A stretch of DNA of 14,381 nucleotides, taken from NCBI GenBank assembly GCA_022496205.1, contig WTXD01000261.1, forward strand, positions 1-14,381. The letters are read 5' to 3'. Below are positions 1 through 8,009 of this stretch, in pieces; within the stretch, counting starts at the first letter, position 1, and each line of letters opens with the position of its first letter. Below the pieces are notes generated by a model. It saw only the letters and a list, made by a program, of their open reading frames with translations, was not told the origin of the DNA and searched no databases. Made by a program: the position numbers and the translations under genes. Source of the DNA: Gloeopeniophorella convolvens (lineage: Eukaryota > Basidiomycota > Agaricomycetes > Russulales).

Positions 1-1751
1 GTCCTGACTGAGGTCGTCCATGAACCAGTCCATGGCCCCCCATATGACCCTCCTGGACGGTGGGTTCTTATTGCCTGGCATGGTTCCGTCTCGCTGCGCT
101 AGTCGTGGTCGGTTCACGATTCCTCAGACACCGCTGAACGGCGACGCAGCGCACCTCAGATAAGAGCCATGCCCTCGAAGGACAGTGTCACTCTGCTTGA
201 GTGACAATCAACGACACGCTGATATTCGCCAAAAAAGACTCCAATTGAACCAAGAAGATATGTTATCGTCAATGATCGACGTGGACAAGAGTACGGTGTG
301 ATCCCCATATACTGGTCGTCGTCTGAGATGTGTGAACGATGGTGAGTATACGGACAGCCCGAGAAGGGGAAAGGACTCGAGATATACCTAATGATCTCCA
401 TCCCAGAGGTCTAACGACAGGCTTCACGGTCACCTACTTGTTCTTCGCCCCGCTCACCTCTCCTTCAGGCCCGCCAAGCCTACACATAGACGGGAGCCCG
501 GCCCGATAACCGTGGGAGTTTCGAGTGTGTCTTGGTCACGTGTGTAGAGGGGGAGGGGGAGGGGGAGAGCAAACGAACAATCAACGAACACACGACGGGG
601 ACCCCGACGACCAGAGGAGGCACGTTAGAGTGCAATCGCTTCAGTATGAAGGTCGCGTTGCTAGCCAGCCACAGACAGCTACAAGAGGAGGGGAGCACTC
701 GCCGTCTGAAGAGCCAGAAAAACTATTCAAGGGACACGGGCGCGCATGAGGGAAGCCAGAAGTACGAGCAGAGCATAGTAAAGCGATAAAGTCGCGGAAA
801 CGCAGAGGGGAAAGGTGCGGGTGCATGGGTGGAAATATGAACCAGAGTGTTTCTGGGAGTCGTTATGTACCGACGTCCCCGAAGCGCTTGGAGAAGCTCT
901 GCCTGATCCAAGATCAATTCCAAACGTCTTGCTAAGCGACGGCGACACGGCGCGTTCCCAGCATCTCGGAGGCAGACGCAACAGACCCGTACCCAGACCT
1001 CGTGCTAGTCTCTTTTTCAAGCTCCGACAGATAATTCGGTCCATAAATGGTGCTCGTCAGTACCGCGGCTCTCGTCCAGTAGGGCGAATGTCTGAACCAT
1101 ATACCCGGTTATTGCGAGAGATCCAGGGTCATTGGGCTGGCCCTGATTCTAGGAAGCCCGTAGCTCCCGTCCGCATCAGCTGTTCTGGTCGCAGTCAGCC
1201 AGCCAATCATACGTGCTGATGAGGGCAATGCATGCTGGTCAACAAGGGTTGATCTGACGTGATCGATGATCTGGACAGCTGAGGCCGAATTTACGGACCC
1301 CCCTGTCACTGGCATCGAACAGATATAGCCACGATGATGTCGCCAGCCGCCCGTACGCTGGACGATGCTGAACGATTCAACACGGTGCAAAGGACAAGCA
1401 GAGAGGTGCCTGCCTGATACAAGCATGTGCATGCGCGGTGGCAACCAGCCATCCGATTAACTCGGACTGCCATATGCACGTGTATTGCTACATATTACAT
1501 GCATTGCACGTTATCCTAGAACGGTAGCTGCCGTTCTTCGCACAAAGCCGCTACCCAAATAGGATAATCACTAGACAATTCGGGACTCCACCATGCAGAA
1601 AGAAAGGATCCCAGAGCGGCCCGGCAACCGTACTTCCGAGTCAAACCACGTGGACAACGGCGCCGTCACTTCCACCGAGACCGCTTGCATAACCAGCGAA
1701 CACGAGCCTGAAGTTACTATAGCTAGGGTTATGTATTTGTCCGCAATCCTT
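1..1751. other. Stretch without recognisable gene
   Basis: I see no recognisable protein in any frame. The longest open frames (for example 815-1219 plus, 134 codons, and 1109-1444 minus, 111 codons) overlap one another, show no family motifs and have no splice-linked continuation that I could build. A short plus frame at 1593-1790 (65 codons) runs into the decayed DUF1776 copy, so it is unlikely to be a gene. The stretch contains a short G-rich array at 549-566, listed separately. Confidence 0.6.
549..566 (+). repeat. (GGGGGA)x3 microsatellite
   Basis: Three exact copies of GGGGGA lie in a row, flanked by further purine-rich sequence. It has three long G runs. A canonical intramolecular G-quadruplex needs four, so I call it only a short purine tract. 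Confidence 0.8.
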
Positions 1752-1767
1752 GACTACTATAGTAGTC
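1752..1767. repeat. 16-bp perfect palindrome
   Basis: GACTACTATAGTAGTC equals its own reverse complement. It lies at the far edge of the DUF1776 fragment. The corresponding parent flank (around 6183-6195) shares CTATAGTA but is not palindromic. No function is inferred. Confidence 0.7.
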
Positions 1768-1868
1768 TCTGGGCAGCGCTACGCCCGTAATGTAGGGCTC
1801 GGAGCCACAGGCGCCTCGAATGGCGACTCGGTCGCATCCCTGAGTCAACAATAAGTATACTTGGCCAT

Positions 1869-1884
1869 GGTCGACCGGTCGACC
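1869..1884. repeat. 16-bp perfect palindrome
   Basis: GGTCGACCGGTCGACC equals its own reverse complement and is itself two GGTCGACC units in tandem. It lies inside the decayed DUF1776 copy. No binding protein is inferred. Confidence 0.7.
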
Positions 1885-3410
1885 GCGGCTTGGTCGGGGT
1901 ATCTGGCCTTTTCCTCCCGTTTCGCCCCCGCTACCTCCTACAGTTTTACCCGGTACTCATGTCTGGCCTGGTACTAGACCAACGTACCCAGCGCCACGCC
2001 ACCCGTCTCCTCTTCGTCCGGCGGTTCCGCGGTGCCCTGCTGCGCCTGTGATCTTTCATGCGCCCGCGCCCGCGATCCTCAGATCGCAGCCTGGCAGAAG
2101 GCGCAGCCACGCCCAGTAGAGCAGCCGTTCGCCTGGCATACAAAGTCCCTGGCCTGATGACCTCATCCGAAGCGCGCGCACGTCGTCCGGAGTCGCCTCC
2201 GCCAGGTGCGTGAACGGCGCCGGCGGGAAGAGCGCACGCAACGCCGCCTGCAACACCGTTCACGGTGCCTGATCACGACGTGCAGTGGCGAGGCGAGCAA
2301 CACATGCCTAATCGGTCGGAATGAGACGGTGAGCACACAATTGTGTGAAAGCTGGAACTGAACTGTCAGCGCTACGCGGGGCGAGCAACCGTCGCAGGCT
2401 GCTTCGGTCTCGGAACAGGCATGTTTCAATTCACAACCCTTGGCCCTCAGCGGGGGTGAAGGATGACACATGGCGCCGACTCAACGACCTGGGCTGGCTA
2501 GAGCGAGGACGCAGTGATATGATGGTCCTCGTTATTTCCTATGGCGCTGTAGCCTGTTTTCCATTGTGTCCTTGCGGGGATGGGATTGGTGGGTATTGTC
2601 GCGGCAACGTGTCGGAGTATTGAAGTTCCCGGGGCGCAGCCTGGGGGCGAACCCGCTACAGTGCACGCTTGGTCTGTGCACGACTCTGGCACAAGGCTGC
2701 CAGGCGCCGCTCGGTTCTTGCATGCACTCATGAGCTACTGCTGATGCACACAGCGCGGACCTCCAGTTGGGCACACGCCGGGCCAAGCTCAGCCTCACAG
2801 CCTTGTGCAACGTGCATGCCTCAATCACTCGCCCGCTGGGACGCGACCGGCACGTGGCCAGTGATCGACGGTTGAAACTCACCCGCAAACAAGGCTTTCA
2901 CCAAGGTGCCATTGCTCGCACCGCACTTTTGCGAGTAGAAACGCACGGGGCGTCCCATTTACCACGTAGAGGCGTACGGCGAGCTCGCAAATGCTCGTGC
3001 ACGAGGCACTGGTGCACGATCGATCGCGAGATCGCACAAGGCTTGCCCCTGCAGGGCATTGCTTGCGCGCCTGCGCTGCTGGGTTAGAAATCCCAACAGG
3101 GTATCTCGAATCCAGCGTGGATGAACACATCTGCACTTCTTCCAGCAGGAAACGAAGATGCAGTACCCTAAGTAGTAAGGACCCATCAAGCGTGCTGGAA
3201 AATGCACACCATCTCGCTAACATAGTCAACTAGTTTAACAGCGAGCAAGCGAAGGCTGTTAACCCTAAAACAAGATGATTAGTGATAAAACATACGCTGG
3301 GGATAAATGAGATATGAAGGCATGTAGCATCCCCGAGTCAGGATACCAAAAGGAGATGAAATTGCCATATAAAGAGGGGCTGCCATACACTGCCAGCGGG
3401 CGCAACGCGA

Positions 3411-3556
3411 TTTCTCATAGATTTCCGGTGTCTTCGAGAGTAGCCGGACAAATTGTCGGGTTTCGACGATTTCAATCTCGAGGTTCACGCGTTAGCGGCC
3501 CAAGCATGATTTTTATATGCCACGATCATCATAGCACCTTTTTCTCATAGATTTCC
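3411..3556 (+). repeat. Pair of 16-bp direct repeats
   Basis: TTTCTCATAGATTTCC occurs at 3411-3426 and again at 3541-3556, 130 bases apart and identical. The sequence between them is not repeated. This could be chance or the remains of a small duplication. Confidence 0.5.
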
Positions 3557-4777
3557 CCGTCATCACAGATCACAAGCAATGCAAAATCTCGTTTTCGCAA
3601 CGATGATTGGCACTTAGCGGATTTTGTTGGAATTGCACTGAGTCGCGCTCCACGGCCGGCACGCCTCGCTCCATCCCCTGCTCGTCTGCTGCCTCCTCAC
3701 CACCTCATTCCGCGACACCCTTCCCTATCACCTAGCGCCCCAAGAGTAGACACGAAGACTCTTTCAAGATGTATCGACAGTCCATACTAATTATTTACGA
3801 GCGCAATGCGATTCTGACTCACGCGCTTGTGCACGCGTGTAATCCCACCCAGTTGTTCTCGAAACGTCCCCCGCGTGCCTCGATCCCCCTCGCGCTCTGT
3901 TATTGCGTCGAGGCCAGCTGGTGAGGATGCAGAATAGCTTCCAAAGGAACCCAACTATACCCAAACTGCTATACTTATGGTACAATGTGAGGATTGTGTG
4001 TTGTGCTATAATGGTGTAATTGGAGTGCATCATACTTGGTACGTGCATCCTATGTTCAATCCTCAACAGTGTAATATTTTTTATTGCTACGGATCACCCG
4101 CAGTCTCGCATGGCTGATCAGATAAGCTCTTGTGCTGGTGATGGCGCCGGTATGCCATCCAAATGGGCAATATGAGAATTCAAGCTCAGCTGTTGCGATT
4201 GACGAATTTCATAGGTTTCATCGATATCCTCAACGTCTGGCCGCTAACTATGATTTTATGCGATCTGAGCGTATTTTATCAAGATTTCGGACATCGCTTG
4301 GAAACCGTGTTGCGCCTGCTGGCAGTGTATATGGGTGGGTCGCCGGGTGTAGTGCCTATAAGAAGAAACTTAAGACTTATTGAGTCGTATGTAAGCACAC
4401 CTGCTCCTTATAAAGTAATGGTCCAGAATAGGAAAGTTGTCACGTAAGCGAGCCTCAACCGACGTAGTATCATCATATAAAAGAAAAAGTCAGTCCGAAC
4501 TCGTGACAAAGGGGGGATCTGAGAATGGGATAGAACAACATCATGCATATTAGCATTGTGAAAGCAACAGCAGTAACAAAAGTAACAACACGAGACATCA
4601 ATAGTTGAGGAAAGGACAGCCACTGTCAGCGATCTCCAAGATCTGGCAGTAGCGACTTCACGTGATCGCGCAGGGATTCGGGGTTTGGACAGCTAGTTCA
4701 TTGGCCGGTGCGATCCTCTCAGCCACCAGTTTACGCCGCAAACGGTTTCTGTTATACATAGACTGTATTTCTGCATC

Positions 4778-4793
4778 GGTGGCTGCAGCCACC
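4778..4793. repeat. 16-bp perfect palindrome
   Basis: GGTGGCTGCAGCCACC equals its own reverse complement, centred on a PstI-type CTGCAG. It lies in a stretch without a gene. No function is inferred. Confidence 0.7.
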
Positions 4794-4966
4794 TGTGGAC
4801 GGCGAAAGATTTGCTTCATAATGGTGCCGCGCAGATAACTTGAAGAGTCGTACCTCTGCTAGAGGATAAGAACGTCCACGTTTGGCACAAGTCTGAAATT
4901 GCAAGAGTGCTATTCAAGCAGGGGACAAAGAATAGTGTCTACGGCCGACAAAAAGAACGGGACTTA

Positions 4967-5330
4967 GAATAAGTATCGTCTTTGATCAAGGGAGCCCCAG
5001 TAAGCGAAGAACTTGACATACATCGAACACTTACCTAGTTGTGCGCACCCTAAACGTGCGTTGATGAGCATTGTGTGCTTCTGCGGAGCCTGCGTCGCTG
5101 TACCGCATCGTGACAGCCGCGCTGCGCAGCGAGGTCTGCTGCGCTGGCGTGTTGGTGCTGTCGCGGCGCAGCGCAGGGCCATGCGATGCGAGTTGCGCGT
5201 GCGTATCTTCCCGCGAGGCACTCATGTGGGAGTGGTCGGCCGGTGGGGACGAAGAGATAGACCAGGGCTCGGGGGAGACGGCGACGATGCTAGAGATGGT
5301 AGACATAGATGGGGAGTGGGCATGCTGCAC
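4967..5330 (-). other. Possible relic exon(s), unrecognised protein
   Basis: A minus-strand open frame from 5330 to 5031 reads as a Ser/Thr/Ala-rich, probably disordered segment (for example SPEPWSISSSPPA and TSLRSAAVTMRYSDAGSAEA). Its codons mostly end in G or C, unlike the surrounding DNA. It may start after an acceptor-like GCAG just upstream. It ends at a perfect GTAAGT donor (about 5037), followed about 55 nt later by CAAAG, with a CTTAC branch-point-like element between. Splicing there would add a few residues and reach a TAA near 4967. I do not recognise the protein and found no upstream exons. It could be the C-terminal tail of a lost gene, or chance. Confidence 0.28.
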
Positions 5331-6241
5331 GCATCGCTGGTGCCGGGGTAGCCTTCATGCTGCAGACTTACTGCCCATGCCCCCTCGTTATTCACAGAGA
5401 CAGCTCGGGCATGCTGCAGCATGATCTGACACCCACAGCAGTCGCGAGTATATGCACACATGCATGATTAGGGTCCGTGCGACCGCTTGTCATCCGGCTC
5501 GACTAGGTGACACGTGCCATCGTTACGTGGGCGGAGAAGGGTGGTCCTTACGCAGATAAGGATTTGAGGAGAGAAACAGGTATATTGGAGGACGTAGTTT
5601 GAGATAGCCCAACCAGCGAGTCCTGAGGGTACAACCAAGGGTACAACGACGGCTGACCGCGAGTATCTGGCGAGCATCCAAGACAAAGCGACTGCGGCCA
5701 ATCTGATATGACGAGGGAAATCAGACCTGACTGAGTAGAGACCTGACTGAGTAGAGGGGAGATCGCCCAGGCGTTGGACGGAACGCAGAGGGGAAGGGGT
5801 GTGCGGCGAAGACTCCACGTCGCTGTTACCTCAATACTTATAATGTTTTATATCGATGGCCGGGCGCAGGGCGCCAGCGAGACTCGTTCCGATTATATCT
5901 ACCTCTGGTGACTAGCGTCCATCGATTCCCTGATCCAGCTGGCGGCCGCCGGGTCTGCAACGAGGCATCGGAGGTCATCATATACGTAGGGCCCTGCTCG
6001 GGAGCCAGGCATGCAAGCGCGAATGTCAGATGACGGGGACGTAGAGGCTTTCCCATTTTATGTAACTGAGGAGGCCCCCCGAGAACCGCGACAAGGTTAA
6101 CGTTCAGCTCAGGAATCAGGAGGGCATCGCAGGGCATCGCTCCCAACTCGGGGAGCTCCTCTGGAATCAGCTGGTTCTGTGCGTCTATAGTAACCTGTGG
6201 TCCTTGTGCAGCGCTACGCCCGCAGTCTACTAGGCTTCGAA
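5331..6241. other. Stretch without clear gene, including the DUF1776 3' flank
   Basis: No recognisable gene. A minus-strand frame stays open from inside DUF1776 exon 3 (in a different frame) down to 5838, but it resembles nothing that I know and more likely includes the 3' untranslated region. About 60 bases next to the DUF1776 stop codon (roughly 6183-6241) are shared with the decayed copy at 1752-1840, so the duplication included transcribed or flanking 3' DNA. Confidence 0.5.
5725..5756 (+). repeat. 16-nt perfect tandem duplication
   Basis: Two adjacent identical copies of ACCTGACTGAGTAGAG (5725-5740 and 5741-5756). This looks like a recent local slippage or duplication event in non-coding DNA. 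Confidence 0.85.
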
Positions 6242-7728
6242 CTATGTGGCCGCAGTGGCGCCTCCGACAGGGTGGCCACCGCTGTCCTCTGTAGCCTTCT
6301 CCCGCTCTGCCTCCGCAGCCTCCCACACCTTCAGCTCGCGCTCATACTCGTCCCACACCTGCGTACCCAGCGCAACGCCGCCCATCTCGCCGTCATCCGG
6401 GGGCTCCGCGCCGTCCTGCGCCTCCTTCTCCTTCTCCTTGCCCTTGCGCGGCGCCGGCTGTGCGCCAGCGGCGGGCGTGGGCGCGGGCGCTGGGATGCGC
6501 AGCGGCACGACCGCGCACTCGGCGTACAGCGCGCCCGGCTTGAGCACCTCCTCTGCCGCGCGCTTCGCGTCGTCGTCCGGCGTCTCCGCGAGGCGCTTGA
6601 ACGGCGTCGGCAGGAAAAGCGCATGCAGCACCGTCTGCAGCGCCGCGCGCGGCGCCTTGGTCAAGATGCGCAGCAGCGGGTAGAGCAGGATATACCTGCC
6701 ACGCGCGTGATTAAGTAACGGTAGTGCTAACATACGGGAGAGTGGGACACGCACAGGAACATCCCGTGCCACGCCACCGCGCCACGCGCCGCGTCCGCCG
6801 CCAGCAGCGGCGCAACAACGTCCGCGCGGCTCACGCCGGGCGACACCGCGACCGCGACGATGTTCGAGCGCTGCGCGCGCGCGCTGACGACCGGGATCGC
6901 CTGTGCCGCGACGTCCGTGCGCGGGACCTGCGCGCCGTCCGGCAGCGCGTCGAGCACGCGCTGCAGGTGCCGCATAAGCACCGCCGTGCGCAGCGCGCGG
7001 CGGCCTTCCTCGAGGAAGAGCGACGCGCGGCGGGGCGGCGGGCTGGCGAGCGCGCGCGCGGCGGCGGCGTAGAACGGGTTCACGAGTGCGAGCAGGCGGA
7101 TGTCGCGCTCAACGGGCGCGGTGAGGAGCAGCGGGAGGAGCAGCGTGATGAGCAGGAACGTCGCGCACGACGCCGCCCGCCGCGCCGCGTCGTCGTCGTC
7201 GCCGCCCGTGCCGCGCCGCACGACGAGCGAGCCGACGGGCGCGTACTCGTGCGCGAATATAACGGCGTCGAGGCGCTGCTTGGACTTGTCGAAGTTGGCG
7301 CAGAACGCGCGGATCGACGCGGGCGAGGCGAGGTCGCACTGCTCTGCGTAGATGTTCTCATTGTGCGTCGTGCTGCGGAGCAGCGAGATCAGCGTCTCGG
7401 GGGCGCCGGCGTCGGGCGGCTCGGGTGTGAGGGCGATGATGTGTGCGCCGCGCTGGGCTAGGGAATCGAGAAGAGTCAGCCCGGTGGGCGTGAAGGCTCC
7501 CTGGAACGTGTGCGGTGTCAGTTCGATGGGTTATCCGCGCGCGAAGCAGCGGCGATACGCAACGGTGATGAGTATGGTGCGCCCGTGCAGATCCCGTTCT
7601 CTGTTCGTCTTGGCGCCTTGTGAGAGAGTGTAGATCGTGACAATGCCAATGATGGCCACGACGACGTGCGTGTAATACTCCGCCGGTAGGATGGTGGATC
7701 CAACGGCGTAGAGGATTTTCAGAACCAT
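6242..7728 (-). CDS. DUF1776-type SDR-like membrane protein
   Basis: Joined exons 7728-7564, 7500-6755 and 6695-6242 give 454 aa with an exact reading frame. The introns are 63 and 59 nt (donors GTTGCG and GTGCGT; branch points CTGAC and CTTAAT; acceptors CAG). Residues 1-55 include a likely membrane anchor (HVVVAIIGIVTIYTL, about 21-35). Splicing of intron 1 creates ITGAFTPTG (about 54-62), a glycine-rich Rossmann motif as in short-chain dehydrogenases. CDLASPASI (about 110-118) and VAVSPGVS (about 271-278) fit later SDR strands. A strongly hydrophobic stretch lies at about 167-184. I see no YxxxK catalytic pair, so enzyme activity is uncertain. The C-terminal part has YILLYPLLRI and PGALYAEC, then a low-complexity Lys/Glu/Pro segment and an acidic, probably helical tail. 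From memory this is the fungal DUF1776 family, of unknown function and related to yeast YNL181W; the family name is recall, not a search result. The neighbour upstream on the same strand is CCT8. A decayed copy of the 3' end lies at 1752-2300. Confidence 0.85.
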
Positions 7729-8009
7729 CCCTTCCGCGTTTCTTCAGTATCTCCCCTCTCTATGTGAGTAGGCTTCGTCGTCAGGGTGAGGGGTCTCTTC
7801 GTCTTGTGCTACAGCACTGCATGAGGTGGCCGGGAAGCAGAAAGTTACAATAGACGCCCAGACGACGGTGACGCTCGTGCGTATATAGACGCCCAAGCGC
7901 CTGCACAACCCGAGCTCAGGTCAACTTCAAAACGAGGCGCGAGCCTTCTCTTATCCTTCTATACTGCATGCAATGCTCCTACTTTACTACACTGTCCGGC
8001 TACGCAAGA
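7729..8009 (-). promoter_or_regulatory. Intergenic region: DUF1776 promoter and CCT8 3' end
   Basis: This 281-nt gap must hold the CCT8 3' untranslated region and the promoter of the downstream DUF1776-type gene. A TATATA element (7882-7887) lies about 155 nt upstream of the DUF1776 ATG. It overlaps one copy of an 11-bp direct repeat, ATAGACGCCCA (7850-7860 and 7885-7895, both on the plus strand as written). The repeats could be regulator sites, but that is inference. Confidence 0.5.

Larger units (their letters stand above)
1752..2300 (-). pseudogene. Decayed copy of the 3' end of the DUF1776/SDR-like gene
   Basis: This is a broken, partial duplicate of the last exon and 3' flank of the intact gene at 6242-7728. 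Read on the minus strand, three different frames each carry a piece of the parent protein. One frame (near 2256-2160) starts LQAALRALFPPAPF, against LQTVLHALFLPTPF in the parent. A second (near 2180-2110) has DEVIRPGTLYA against EEVLKPGALYA. A third (near 2040-1975) has AEPPDEEETGGVALGT against AEPPDDGEMGGVALGT. At least two frameshifts therefore separate them. Two Trp codons of the parent are TAG here (1974-1976 and 1938-1940, same frame). Similarity continues past the parent stop into its 3' flank, including an identical 15-base block (1774-1788 and about 6209-6223). Towards the 5' side it fades near the position matching the start of parent exon 3. A rough hand alignment over about 58 bases gives around three quarters identity. 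No intact product is expected. Confidence 0.85.
2301..4966. other. Gene-poor stretch without recognisable gene
   Basis: About 2.7 kb with no protein that I recognise on either strand. Open frames are short and overlap each other; the more hydrophobic one (4163-4447 plus, 94 codons) has no family motif and no promoter-like lead. Base composition varies: roughly 3940-4600 is clearly more AT-rich than the genes, and 3650-3730 is pyrimidine-rich on the plus strand, like a fungal promoter but with no convincing gene after it. I found no terminal repeats or transposase/reverse-transcriptase motifs by eye. It may be old, degraded transposon or intergenic DNA. Confidence 0.55.

Noticed and set aside
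110..135. Possible tRNA T-loop (GGTTCACGATTCC)
   Set aside because: The flanking bases do not pair into a five-base stem and no other arms are present.
549..566. G-quadruplex
   Set aside because: Only three G runs are present; the nearest further run is too far for a standard loop.
1774..2378. Third occurrence of CAGCGCTACGC near 2368
   Set aside because: Unlike the copies at 1775 and 6210, its surroundings do not align with them, so an 11-base match is probably chance.
3060..3115. Possible tRNA-like T-arm (GGGTATCTCGAATCC)
   Set aside because: No matching stems, D-arm or acceptor stem could be drawn around it.
5838..6326. 162-codon minus-strand frame overlapping the end of the DUF1776 gene
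   Set aside because: It uses a different frame of exon 3 and then 3' flank; the protein is unlike any family that I know, and the DUF1776 frame is clearly the real one there.
6197..7461. Long plus-strand open frames (173 to 245 codons) rich in Arg and Ala
   Set aside because: They are antisense shadows of the GC-rich DUF1776 exons and have no features of their own.
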